Shown here one piece after another: positions 24,110 through 32,483 of a DNA stretch of 34,591 bases. The translations under genes and the position numbers were made by a program. The stretch's first letter is position 1. Each line of letters opens with the position of its first letter. Origin of the DNA: Gammaproteobacteria bacterium (lineage in GTDB: Bacteria; Pseudomonadota; Gammaproteobacteria; Steroidobacterales; Steroidobacteraceae); NCBI GenBank assembly GCA_027366635.1, contig DAHXNE010000093.1, forward strand, positions 1 through 34,591, in the 5' to 3' direction. Under the pieces are notes generated by a model. It did not search any database and was not told the origin of the DNA. It worked only from the letters and a program-made list of their open reading frames with translations.

Positions 24110-27100
24110 TCATCCCGGTTGACGCGCGGCCGTCGCAGCCGCGTGCGCCGCCCCCGGCTCGGCGATCACCGCTTTGGCCAATTTCGGTCCGATCCAGCGC
24201 TCGATGTCGTCGACCAGCGTGAAGCCGGCTGGCACGACGACCAGCGTCAGCGCGGTGGAGGCGAGCAGACCACCAATCACCGCGATCGCCATGGGCGCGC
24301 GGAACGGGTCGCCGATCGCAAGCGCGACCGGCAGCATGCCGGCGACCATGGCGACCGTGGTCATCACGATCGGCCGCGCGCGCTTGTGTCCGGCTTCGAG
24401 CAGCGCGTTCACCCGATCCTTGCCGGCGCGCATCTCCTCGATCGCAAAATCGACGAACAAGATCGAATTCTTGGCCACGATGCCCATGAGCATCAGAAAA
24501 CCGATCATCACACCGAGCGACAGCGGCTCGCCCGTGATGTACAGCGCCCCGACCGCCCCGCCGATGGACAGCGGCAGCGACGATAGGATCGTGATCGGTT
24601 GCAGCACCCGGGCAAACAGCAACACCAGCACCGCGAACACCATCAAGACGCCGGTGCCCATCGCGATCAAAAAGTCGACGAACAGTTCCGACATCAGGCG
24701 CGCATTGCCGGTGTCGGTGAGATGCACGCCGGAGGGCAGGTGCTCGAGCGCCGGCAGCGCATGAATCTCCTTCATGGCCTCGCCGAGCTGCACGCCGGTG
24801 TTCAGATTGGCGTTGACCGCAATGCGCAGGCGCTGATCGCGGCTGTGGATCTGGGTGGGTCCCTCGCCGAAGCTGAAGGCGGCGACGGCCTTCAGCGGCA
24901 CGGTGCCGCCGTCCGCGGTCGGCACGGGCAGATTCTCCAGCGTCGTCAAGTTGCTGCGCGCCGAGCGTTTCAGATTGACCAGAATGGGGACCTGCCGATC
25001 CGGCAGCGTGAATTTCGCGTCGTTCTGCAGCAGATCGCCGATCGTGGCGATCCGGATCGTCTGGCTGATGTCGGCTACCGTCACGCCGAGCTGGGCGGCC
25101 AGATCGAACCGCGGCCGGATGCGGATCTGCGGCCGCGGCAGATCGTCCTCGGAGCTGACGTCGCGCAGGCCGGGCAGCATCGCCATCTGCCGCATCACCT
25201 TGCGGGCGGTGCGCTCGAGCAGCGTCAAATTGTCTCCAGTCAGATCGATGGTGACGTCATGTCCGTTGCTCTCGCCATTGAAGTCCTGGAAGTACATCTG
25301 CGCATTCGGAATCCCACGCAGCTTGCCAAGCATGCTGTTCTGCCATTGCACCTGCGTCAGCCGGCGCTCGCTCGGGGGCACCAGGACGATGGCGAAATTG
25401 GCCTTGCGCACGCTGCCGTTGACGCCGACCGACTCGTCGATCGCCTTCACGTCCTTTTGCCGAGCGAGGATGCGGTAGACCACGTTGGCGACGCGCTCCG
25501 TGTCGGCGAGTTGCACGCCTGGAGGCAAGTCGATCTCGAGCGACGCGGTGCTGGTGTCGGGTTGCTGAATGAACGTCTTGGGCATCATCGCCAGCCCGTA
25601 CACGGACGCCACGAAGAACAGCACGCCGAGCCCGATGGTCTTCCAGCGGTGGTGTACGCACCAATTCAGGACGCGCAGGTACCACGCCATGACCGGCCCG
25701 TCCCCATGCTCCGGCTCCGGCTCCGATTTGAGGGTGTAAGCGGCGATCACCGGCGTCAGCAGCCGGGCGACCAGCAGTGAAAAGAATACCGCGGCGGCGA
25801 CCGACAGCCCGAACTGCCTGAAGTACTGGCCGATGATGCCGCTCATGAAGCTCACCGGTACGAACACGGCGATGATGGTGCACGAAGTCGCGACCACCGC
25901 GAGCGCGATCTGATCGGCCGCATCGATCGCGGCCTGGTAGGCGCTCTTGCCCATGCGCTTGTGCCGCACGATGTTCTCGATCTCCACGATGGCGTCATCG
26001 ACCAGTACGCCCGACACCATCGACAGGGCGAGGAGACTGACCTGATTGAGCGTGAAGCCCATCGCCTCCATGAACGCGAAGGCGGGAATCGCCGACAGTG
26101 GAATCGCCAGTGCGGAGATCAATGTGGCACGCGTGTCCCGCAGGAACAGCCAGACCACCAGCACCGAGAGCAGCGAGCCTGCGATGAGCGCCTCGAGCGC
26201 GGAGTGATATTGCTGTTTGGTGTATGTGACCGAAGTGAACGTCTGATTGATGGCGACGTTGGGGTATTCGTGGCGGATCTTGGCCAGGGCGCGCTGAACG
26301 CCCTGCAGCACCGTGATGTCGGAGGTGTCGCGAGCGCGCGCCACCCCGAACGATATGGCGGGGCGGCCGTTGTACAGCTCGATGCTGCGCACCTCGGCGG
26401 CCGCGTCGCGTACCGTGGCGATGCTGCCGAGCCTGGTGAACCGCCCGCCGGGAAGGGCGATCTGCGTCTGCGCGAGCTGCCAGGTGGTGTGCGCATTGCC
26501 GAGCACGCGGATGGTCTGCTCGCCGTTGCCGAGATCGGCCCGGCCGCCGGGCATGTCGACGTTGAGACTGGCCAGCTGCCGATTGACTTGCGAGGCGGTG
26601 ATGCCGAGGGCTTGCATGCGCGCCGGATCCAGCTCGACGCGGATCTCCCGGTTCACGCCGCCGTAGCGGGAGACCTGTGCGACCCCAGGCACTCTGAGTA
26701 GCGTCTTGGTGATCGTATTGTCGATGAACCAGGAAATCGCTCGATCACTCATATCGGTGGAGCTGACGGCGTAGTAGACGATCGGCCCGCCGTCGACTTT
26801 GACCTGCTGTACCACCGGGGGCAGGATGTCGCTGGGCAAATCGGGCTGTACCTCGGTGACCGCGTCGCGCACTTCGGTCACGGCGCGATCGATCGGGGTG
26901 CCGATCCGGAATTCGATGTCGGTTTCCTCGCCGCCCTGATAGGCGTCGGAAAGAATGCGGTGGATGTTGCCGATCCCCGCTACCGCCGCTTCGATCCGGC
27001 GCACGATCTGGATCTGCACTTCCTCCGGCGCCGCACCCGGCTCACTGACCACCACCGACACGATGGGATAGGAGATGTGGGGATTCTGTGTCACCGGCAG

Positions 27101-27196
27101 GCGCAGGAAGGACACGATGCCGACGAACAGCAGCACGACGAACAGCACGATCGGCGGCAGCGGGTGCCGAATCGCCCACGCGGACAGGTGTCTCAT
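24110..27196 (-). CDS. RND multidrug efflux pump (HAE1 type)
   Basis: 1028 residues, the normal size of AcrB/MexB-like pumps. Two repeats of one plus five membrane helices are visible. The proton-relay aspartates are Asp400/Asp401 in SGVLVDDAIVEIENIV, and the matching Lys lies in LMGIVAKNSILFVDFA. It exports hydrophobic compounds using the proton gradient, in complex with the periplasmic adaptor encoded just upstream and an outer-membrane channel not present here. The ATG at 27196 overlaps the adaptor stop (ATGA); the open frame upstream of it is the antisense of the adaptor gene and is not translated. Final member of the sigma-factor-led operon unless the lipoprotein is included. Confidence 0.96.
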   Translation of the reverse strand: MRHLSAWAIRHPLPPIVLFVVLLFVGIVSFLRLPVTQNPHISYPIVSVVVSEPGAAPEEVQIQIVRRIEAAVAGIGNIHRILSDAYQGGEETDIEFRIGTPIDRAVTEVRDAVTEVQPDLPSDILPPVVQQVKVDGGPIVYYAVSSTDMSDRAISWFIDNTITKTLLRVPGVAQVSRYGGVNREIRVELDPARMQALGITASQVNRQLASLNVDMPGGRADLGNGEQTIRVLGNAHTTWQLAQTQIALPGGRFTRLGSIATVRDAAAEVRSIELYNGRPAISFGVARARDTSDITVLQGVQRALAKIRHEYPNVAINQTFTSVTYTKQQYHSALEALIAGSLLSVLVVWLFLRDTRATLISALAIPLSAIPAFAFMEAMGFTLNQVSLLALSMVSGVLVDDAIVEIENIVRHKRMGKSAYQAAIDAADQIALAVVATSCTIIAVFVPVSFMSGIIGQYFRQFGLSVAAAVFFSLLVARLLTPVIAAYTLKSEPEPEHGDGPVMAWYLRVLNWCVHHRWKTIGLGVLFFVASVYGLAMMPKTFIQQPDTSTASLEIDLPPGVQLADTERVANVVYRILARQKDVKAIDESVGVNGSVRKANFAIVLVPPSERRLTQVQWQNSMLGKLRGIPNAQMYFQDFNGESNGHDVTIDLTGDNLTLLERTARKVMRQMAMLPGLRDVSSEDDLPRPQIRIRPRFDLAAQLGVTVADISQTIRIATIGDLLQNDAKFTLPDRQVPILVNLKRSARSNLTTLENLPVPTADGGTVPLKAVAAFSFGEGPTQIHSRDQRLRIAVNANLNTGVQLGEAMKEIHALPALEHLPSGVHLTDTGNARLMSELFVDFLIAMGTGVLMVFAVLVLLFARVLQPITILSSLPLSIGGAVGALYITGEPLSLGVMIGFLMLMGIVAKNSILFVDFAIEEMRAGKDRVNALLEAGHKRARPIVMTTVAMVAGMLPVALAIGDPFRAPMAIAVIGGLLASTALTLVVVPAGFTLVDDIERWIGPKLAKAVIAEPGAAHAAATAARQPG

Positions 27197-28461
27197 GAGC
27201 GTGCCGGCCCGGTGGGTGCCACTTGCACCTTCTCGCCGCTTTGCAGGAAGCCGCCCGCCAGGGTCACCACGCGCTCCTGCCCGGTCAGGCCCTTGGCGAT
27301 GACCACGCCGGAGGGGAGCACGCCGCCAAGCTGCACCGCTCGGCGCACGGCGATGTTCCGGCGGTTGACGATGAACACATACGATCCCTTGGAGTCGGTC
27401 ATCACCGCCGTTTGCGGTACCACCGGCCGTTCGGCGTGACTCTCGCTGATGACGGCGTATGCGAACGCCCCGGGCCGCAGGGCCGGATTGGGCGCAAGAG
27501 CGATGCGCACCTCGCCGAGCCGGGTCTGCGTGTTGACGGTGGCGCCGAGTAGCCAGATGTGGCCCGGGAAAGGCCGCGGATAGCCGATCAGATACACCTT
27601 CGCCGGCTGTCCGACCTGCAACGAGGCCAGATCCTGCTCGGCGACCTGTCCGATGAGTTCGACGCGATTCGCATCCTCCAGCGTGAACAGTGGCGGGCCT
27701 CCAGGGCTCGCCACCTGGCCGACCTCGGCCGCACGGGTCAGCACGGTGCCCGCCACCGGCGCGATGATGCGGGTCAGGGCCAGCTCGGCGCGCGTCTGCT
27801 GCAGTTGCGCCGCCACCATCTTGGTGTTGGCGGCGTCCATCGCCGCGCTGGCCTGGAGCTGCTCGACGTTTTGCGCCGAAAGTCCGCCGTCCGGGCCGAT
27901 CGCCACGGCCCGGCGATATTCCGCGGTCGCAAGCGCCGCCTCGGCGCGTGCCTTGGCAAGGGCGGCGGCGAGCTCCGCGACCTGCGGTTTGAGTACCGAA
28001 TCGTCCAGCCGCGCCAGGATCTGGCCCCGCCGGACCACGTCGCCCACTTGCACGTAGACCGCGACGATGCGCCCGGCCTGACCGCCGTCGCCGATCGGCA
28101 GATCGTGGCGCGCGGCGATCGAGCCGGTCACCATGACTTCGGTGTTCACCGGCCGTAGACCCGGGACGAAGGTGGAAACCAGGGGAATGTTGCGCTGGTC
28201 GGCGAGCGGCACGAGCGGCTTGGATGCCCGTGTCACCCGCAGGGTCACCGCGGCACCGACGGCAAGCGCCAGCAGCGCGCCGGCCGAGAGCCACCACCGT
28301 TTGCGCCGCTGGCGGCGATTCCCACTCGAGAGTTCCGCCGCTGTGTGATCGCGGCTGATCCCGGCTCCGCCGCTGGTGCCGGCGGTGATCGAAGTCTCGA
28401 TCGGGGAGAACTCCTGTGCCACAGGGGCGAGCGCGGCCTGTGGGTCGTTCTGCGCGCTCAT
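27193..28461 (-). CDS. RND periplasmic adaptor (membrane fusion protein)
   Basis: 422 residues. Polar cytoplasmic N-terminus (1-55), a membrane anchor (WWLSAGALLALAVGAAVTLRV, about 57-77), then the adaptor domains: LPIGDGGQAGRIVAVYVQVGDVVRRGQILARLDDSVLK (lipoyl half), Ala-rich alpha hairpin (about 155-235), RIIAPVAGTVLTRAAEVGQVASPGGPPLFTLED (second lipoyl half) and beta barrel/membrane-proximal domains. It bridges the RND pump to a TolC-type channel. The start lies one base after the previous stop and the end overlaps the pump start. The long N-terminal cytoplasmic extension is unusual, since most RND adaptors are lipoproteins or have a short anchor. Confidence 0.94.
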   Translation of the reverse strand: MSAQNDPQAALAPVAQEFSPIETSITAGTSGGAGISRDHTAAELSSGNRRQRRKRWWLSAGALLALAVGAAVTLRVTRASKPLVPLADQRNIPLVSTFVPGLRPVNTEVMVTGSIAARHDLPIGDGGQAGRIVAVYVQVGDVVRRGQILARLDDSVLKPQVAELAAALAKARAEAALATAEYRRAVAIGPDGGLSAQNVEQLQASAAMDAANTKMVAAQLQQTRAELALTRIIAPVAGTVLTRAAEVGQVASPGGPPLFTLEDANRVELIGQVAEQDLASLQVGQPAKVYLIGYPRPFPGHIWLLGATVNTQTRLGEVRIALAPNPALRPGAFAYAVISESHAERPVVPQTAVMTDSKGSYVFIVNRRNIAVRRAVQLGGVLPSGVVIAKGLTGQERVVTLAGGFLQSGEKVQVAPTGPARS

Positions 28462-28462
28462 G

Positions 28463-30148
28463 TCACACCAAACCCTGCACCTTGGGAACCGACACCACCA
28501 CGGTGCCGGCGATCTTGTCGTGCCAGGCTTGCCGCTCGGCGTCGAAGGCGATCCAGAAGAAGCCGAGTCCAGCGACCACCAGCGACAGGAAGCAGCCGAG
28601 GGCGCGCAAAATCGCCGTTTCCCAGTTGAGGGGGCGGCCGTCGATGCGCGCCACCCGCAAGTGGCAAATGATGCCGCCGACGGTGGTGCCGCGAAGTTTC
28701 CACATGAGCGCGCCGTAGGCGGCCAGAGCGACGAGCGTGCCGTCGCTGCCGTGATGACCGATCAGGCTGAGGCAGACACTGATCAGCACCAGGTCGATCA
28801 GCAGCGCCGCCATGCGGATCCAGAACCCGGCGCGCGGCAGCGCCATTAATTCGATCGCAGTAGGCTCCGCGGGCGCGGCGCTCGCCGTCGCGCCGGGTAC
28901 GGGACCGGCGCTCATCGAGGCAGTGGCGCTGTTCGCATCGGCCGCGGCCGTATCGGGACCTGGAGGTGCGGAGCCAGCCGAGCGCGGCGGCTCGGCCGCC
29001 TGTGACGACGGCCTGGGGCCGCGTGCGGAGCGCAGCGCGAGCAGCAGCGTGTAGATCAGCGTGCCGAAGCCGATCAGGCCGACGACCGCATAGACGATGA
29101 AACCGACCACCGGCACCATGTACAAGAGCGATACCAGCGCCCCGCCGACCAGCACATGCAGGACGGGTTGGTCCATGCCACGGCGCGCGCCGCGCAATAT
29201 CCGTCCGCCGAGCCAGGCAATGGCGATGACGCGCCCGAAAATCCCAGCGCACAGCAGACCGATCCACAGCAGGGGAACGAATATGATCCCGACCACGGTC
29301 ACTGTCAGCGCGATCATCAGGACGAGCATCAGGATCGGCGTGAGCAGAACCATTGCGAGCGCCGTCAGAATCGACGGTCCCGGGTATTCTTCCAGCGTGC
29401 GGACGCAGTGGCGTAGGCCGTTACGGAACAAGGCGGCTACCAGCAGGTAGATCGCCAGCATGCCGAGCGCCACGGCCCAGGCCCACAGAACGTCGAGTCG
29501 GGGCGCGAGCAGCCGCCCAAACAGCAGACAATGCTCGCCCCATCCCCGCAGCGCGTCCGTGAAGGGGAAGATGCCGGACAGGAGCTGGACCGATCCGCTC
29601 TGCACCACCGCCGACGGACTGCGCTCGTAGGAGCCGAATAGACTGACGGCCTGGCCTTGCACAACGGCCTTGGGGCCGAGTTTCAGGTTGCCGAAAATCG
29701 CCACGGCGTTGCCGCCGACGCTGCCGTTGATGCGCCCATTGCCGAAGACGGACACCACACTGTTGGCTACGCTGCCGTCGACGTGAGTGCTGCCCATGAT
29801 CGCGACTACGGAGTCCGACACAGTGCCGTGCACCGAGCTGCTTCCGAACACCGTCACGACGTCGCACGCGGTTCTGCCCGCGGGAAGCCGCGCGCTGTGA
29901 CCGACCTTGACGATTTCCTGGCCGCTCGGGCAACGGGACTGGCGCTTCGCGATGACAATGGACTTGGAGTGATCGGTGATGCGGATCCCCCCATTGCCGA
30001 TCACGACATGGCCGCCGCCGCCCCTGATGTCGATGCCCGCCGAGCCAACCTCGACGACGCGGGCGTCATGCGCGGCGGCAGGCGCGATGCAGGCGCACAA
30101 CCCGGCGAGCAGCGCGCCGATAAGAGTCCAGCGGAATATCTGTTTCAT
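28463..30148 (-). CDS. Beta-repeat (bactofilin-like) membrane protein with RDD domain
   Basis: 561 residues. Signal peptide about 1-27 (ending PAAA-H). Residues 70-170 are short beta-solenoid-type repeats with regular VFGSSSVHGTVSDSVVAIMG, VDGSVANSVVSVFG, INGSVGGNAVAIFG steps, the pattern of polymer-forming/bactofilin-like domains but outside the cytoplasm. Next come about five membrane helices (about 205-345), a Pro/Ala-rich linker (about 345-405), and a C-terminal RDD domain with three helices beginning LPRAGFWIRMAALLIDLVLI. Beta-repeat membrane proteins often follow ECF sigma/anti-sigma genes; the RDD fusion is less usual. The start ATG at 30148 overlaps the anti-sigma stop. Function unknown, probably envelope sensing or protection. 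Confidence 0.82.
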   Translation of the reverse strand: MKQIFRWTLIGALLAGLCACIAPAAAHDARVVEVGSAGIDIRGGGGHVVIGNGGIRITDHSKSIVIAKRQSRCPSGQEIVKVGHSARLPAGRTACDVVTVFGSSSVHGTVSDSVVAIMGSTHVDGSVANSVVSVFGNGRINGSVGGNAVAIFGNLKLGPKAVVQGQAVSLFGSYERSPSAVVQSGSVQLLSGIFPFTDALRGWGEHCLLFGRLLAPRLDVLWAWAVALGMLAIYLLVAALFRNGLRHCVRTLEEYPGPSILTALAMVLLTPILMLVLMIALTVTVVGIIFVPLLWIGLLCAGIFGRVIAIAWLGGRILRGARRGMDQPVLHVLVGGALVSLLYMVPVVGFIVYAVVGLIGFGTLIYTLLLALRSARGPRPSSQAAEPPRSAGSAPPGPDTAAADANSATASMSAGPVPGATASAAPAEPTAIELMALPRAGFWIRMAALLIDLVLISVCLSLIGHHGSDGTLVALAAYGALMWKLRGTTVGGIICHLRVARIDGRPLNWETAILRALGCFLSLVVAGLGFFWIAFDAERQAWHDKIAGTVVVSVPKVQGLV

Positions 30149-30633
30149 ACCGAGTGAACCTTGGAATGTGGCGCAGCGCAACGGAGCACGAGGTAGCCGA
30201 GCGCGCACAGGGCCGCGTACAGCGCGCCGGTGGCCAACAGCCCACCGAACAGCCAGGCTCCCGGAATCTGTCGCGCCAAGTGAACGGCAAGCTCGGCGAG
30301 CAGCAGCAGCGCGCTGCTCACGCCACGCACGCCGTGAACAGCATGGATCGCGCCGCTGGCCACCAGCGTGTAAGTCAGCTGCATCCGCAGGCTCGCAACG
30401 AGCACCCAGGCGAGCGGGATACACACCACACAGCCCATCATCAGCGCCAGTCGTGCCGTGAGCGGCCATCGATTGACGCCGGTGGCCGCTCGCGGCTCAC
30501 CGGCGCGCGTCGCGACTTCACTCAGCACGCGGGCCTCGAGCGAGGCGGGCGCGCGGCACGGCGGGAGCTGGCGCAGCGCCTCGTGCGTCAGGTGTTCCAG
30601 ATGTTCTGCGAGTGAGCGATTCCGGGAATTCAT
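30145..30633 (-). CDS. Probable membrane anti-sigma factor
   Basis: 162 residues. A soluble N-terminal helix-rich part contains LRQLPPCRAPASLEARVLSEV (about 20-40), the R-x-LP-x-x-x-AP-x-x-LEARVL motif seen in anti-sigma factors encoded beside ECF sigma genes in Xanthomonadales-type bacteria. It is followed by three hydrophobic segments (about 56-76, 93-110, 123-148). It lacks the usual Zn-binding H-x3-C-x2-C motif. The gene overlaps the sigma factor gene (ATGA) and the next gene, as expected for a sigma/anti-sigma pair. Binding to the sigma factor is inferred from position and motif; an alternative is a plain membrane protein. Confidence 0.7.
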   Translation of the reverse strand: MNSRNRSLAEHLEHLTHEALRQLPPCRAPASLEARVLSEVATRAGEPRAATGVNRWPLTARLALMMGCVVCIPLAWVLVASLRMQLTYTLVASGAIHAVHGVRGVSSALLLLAELAVHLARQIPGAWLFGGLLATGALYAALCALGYLVLRCAAPHSKVHSV

Positions 30634-31214
30634 GTCGGGTTGCAACTTTGCGCGGCGCTTGGCGCCAGGCCGCTTTGCGCCAGCGACTTGGCCATGGTGA
30701 TGCGTCCGCGCAGGATATCGGTCTTGATCTTGGCCAGGGAGTGTCCGAGGCGGGCGGCGATATCCTGGTAGGACATCTCTTCGAAGTGAAACAGCACGAG
30801 CGGCACGCGCTGATGGTCGGGAAGCTGACTGAGGGCCTGCTCGAGGAGCGCATGCCGTTGCGCCTCGTCCGTCTCGTGCAGTACGCCATCGAGGGTCGCG
30901 GTGGCGTTCTCCAGATCGGCCTCGCGTTCCTCCTGGGTGAAGACTTCGGAGAACAGCCGCCAGCGCTTGCGGTGGCGGGTCAGGTGGTTCAGCGTCAGGT
31001 TGGTGGCAACGGTCTTCAGCCACCCACCCGCGGTCGGACTTTCTCGCAGGCGCTCGAAATTCTCGTAGGCCTTCAGGAATACGTCCTGGCTGATGTCCTC
31101 GGCCTGCGCGGAGTCGCCCGTCAGGCGGACTGCGGTGGAGAAAACCATATCCTGATAGGCGCGCATGAACGCTGCGAACTCTCGAGAATCGGGCCTTGGG
31201 CTTGCCGGGTGCAC
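30630..31214 (-). CDS. ECF-type RNA polymerase sigma factor
   Basis: 194 residues from the GTG at 31214. Region 2: MRAYQDMVFSTAVRLTGDSAQAEDISQDVFLKAYENFERLR and the W-containing GGWLKTVATNLTLNHLTRHRKRW (-10 binding). Region 4: LEQALSQLPDHQRVPLVLFHFEEMSYQDIAARLGHSLAKIKTDILRGR (-35 binding helix-turn-helix). This is the extracytoplasmic-function class. It directs polymerase to a stress regulon that probably includes its own operon, which runs to the RND pump. The start is uncertain: the frame is open upstream without an ATG, and region 2 begins 16 residues after the chosen GTG. A GCAACTTT hexamer-like site (31264-31257) upstream resembles RpoE-type -35 elements. Confidence 0.9.
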   Translation of the reverse strand: MHPASPRPDSREFAAFMRAYQDMVFSTAVRLTGDSAQAEDISQDVFLKAYENFERLRESPTAGGWLKTVATNLTLNHLTRHRKRWRLFSEVFTQEEREADLENATATLDGVLHETDEAQRHALLEQALSQLPDHQRVPLVLFHFEEMSYQDIAARLGHSLAKIKTDILRGRITMAKSLAQSGLAPSAAQSCNPT

Positions 31215-31496
31215 AGGTGGATCATCGTTTGAGGCAAGAACACGGCAGGAACCGGAAAGTTGCAGGCCCAGCCACGCCGGACCTGGTGCCGGAGCGCGAT
31301 CCGCGACGCGGCCCTCCGGGACCGGCCGACGACACTCCGAGCCGCCCGGTGCCCGCGCACCGCTACAGCCTACGCCAGCCGATGGGGCGCCGACTACCTG
31401 TTTCCCGCCGAGCGGGCCGCGCGCGAGCTTCTGGCTCCGGCCGCCACGCCCCACGGAGGTCAGGATCGTCCCGCGCGCCGGTGTTCCACGGGCGCC

Positions 31497-32009
31497 TCAG
31501 CGCTCGCTCGCCATCCCGGCAAGCCGCGCGATCGTGTTCATGTTGCGCGCCGTGCCCGCCTGGGCCGCCGGGACGACCAGCCTGGAATGGGCGATGCCGT
31601 CGCGGTACATCACGTAGACCTCGCGGGTCCCCAGGGCGAGCAGTTCCGAGTTGCGGCCTCGCGAGGCCTCGATCGTGTCCGGCGGCGGCGGGGTATCGAG
31701 AAATATGGCGACCGTCCGCTCGGGCGGGTGATGCGGGAAGGGATTCGCGGCGAGCACGCTCGCCAATTCGAGGTGCGTGCGTACCAGGACCCTGATCGGT
31801 TTGCCCATGTGTGCCTGCAGGCGCTGCTCGAGCAGCATCTTGACCCTGGGCTCGCCGAGCCGACTGGTGAACAGCACGTTGCCCGATGCAATGTACGTGC
31901 GCACCCGCTGGAAGCCCGCGTCCCGGCACAACTCCACCAGCGTCGGCATGGACAGCCTGTTGGCGCCAACGACATTGACGGCACGAAGGAGTGCGATGTA
32001 CGCCGGCAC
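31497..32009 (-). CDS. DUF1697 protein
   Basis: 170 residues, the usual length of DUF1697. VPAYIALLRAVNVVGANRLSMPTLVELCRDAGFQRVRTYIASGNVLF is the hallmark N-terminus (LLRAVNVGG...SGNVLF). RNSELLALGTREVYVMYRDGIAHSRL and the NMNTIARLAGM ending (T-x-RN-x-NT) are also typical. Function is unknown. The GTG at 32009 has GGGGAG seven bases upstream, a good ribosome site, and begins exactly at the conserved Tyr-Ile-Ala strand. It is divergent from the decayed adenosyltransferase gene, sharing a 140-base leader with a palindrome and a -10 box. Confidence 0.88.
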   Translation of the reverse strand: MPAYIALLRAVNVVGANRLSMPTLVELCRDAGFQRVRTYIASGNVLFTSRLGEPRVKMLLEQRLQAHMGKPIRVLVRTHLELASVLAANPFPHHPPERTVAIFLDTPPPPDTIEASRGRNSELLALGTREVYVMYRDGIAHSRLVVPAAQAGTARNMNTIARLAGMASER

Positions 32010-32036
32010 GGGCGGGCTCCCCGAGATGCGATCGCC

Positions 32037-32048
32037 AGTCTGCAGACT
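32037..32048. promoter_or_regulatory. Perfect 12-base palindrome in a shared leader
   Basis: AGTCTGCAGACT is a perfect palindrome, eight bases upstream of a -10-like TATAAT. It lies between the divergent DUF1697 and cobalamin genes. An operator role is inferred from position only. Confidence 0.4.
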
Positions 32049-32056
32049 CAGGAGAC

Positions 32057-32062
32057 TATAAT
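32057..32062 (+). promoter_or_regulatory. Consensus -10 box before the cobalamin genes
   Basis: A perfect TATAAT on the plus strand; the region 16-18 bases upstream (around GCCAGT) is not a good -35. Transcription would start near 32069, 80 bases before the first ATG of the adenosyltransferase remnant. The nearby palindrome may compensate with an activator. Confidence 0.45.
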
Positions 32063-32148
32063 GCCATGCGGCGCCCGGTGAGACGATCGCGGAGCTGGAA
32101 CGATGTGCCGGCGGTAACGCGCTCCGGTGGCATCGAGGCGAGGGATGG

Positions 32149-32483
32149 ATGCAGGCGAATTCCATGTCCACGACGGCAGCGGATGAACAGCACCCCGACG
32201 ATGAGGCGGCCGACCACCGCGCGCGCACGCGGCGCACAACGGCGGTCGTCGAGGCGCGTATCGCCGTGGCGAGGGAACAGCGGGACGTGCTTCTGATTCT
32301 CACCGGCGACGGCAAGAGCTCCTCGGCGTTCGCTACGGCGGGGCGCGCATCGGCGCAAGCCGGGGACATCACGGGGCGTGGCGCGCCTGCGGAGTTGATT
32401 GAGCGCAGTGACACGGTGACGGACAGGCACGCGGTGGACACGCGTTCGCCGGCATTCGCGCCCAGCAGGGCCTCGAGTTGTAG
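32149..32483 (+). pseudogene. Decayed cob(I)alamin adenosyltransferase (CobO/BtuR)
   Basis: The N-terminal part VEARIAVAREQRDVLLILTGDGK--SSSAFATAGRA aligns with CobO/BtuR (DARVAxAxxERGIIIVxTGxGKGKSSSAFG), but two residues of the P-loop are missing. The frame then jumps from SAQAG straight to DITGRGAPAELIERSDTVTD, which corresponds to the C-terminal VIxTGRxAxxELIExADxVTE; about 100 central residues are absent. The normal end is present in the +2 frame: CAC GCG TTC GCC GGC ATT CGC GCC CAG CAG GGC CTC GAG TTG TAG reads HAFAGIRAQQGLEL, stop at 32481-32483. So there is a P-loop loss, an in-frame core deletion and a frameshift. An intact enzyme would adenosylate cobalamin. Confidence 0.82.

Noticed and set aside
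24599..25780. 393-codon plus-strand frame.
   Set aside because: Antisense of the RND pump, with the same composition bias and no motif.
27197..28297. The RND pump frame stays open for another 367 codons upstream.
   Set aside because: That part is another frame of the adaptor gene on the same strand, Arg/Gly-rich and without motifs; the ATG at 27196 begins at the conserved first membrane helix.
32046..32066. CTCAGGAGAC...GCC resembles the B12-box that ends cobalamin riboswitches, directly upstream of cobalamin genes.
   Set aside because: The expected preceding parts of the riboswitch (for example the CCCGCCACTG-type core) are absent; the upstream sequence is the 5' end of the DUF1697 coding region. 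The match is too short to call.
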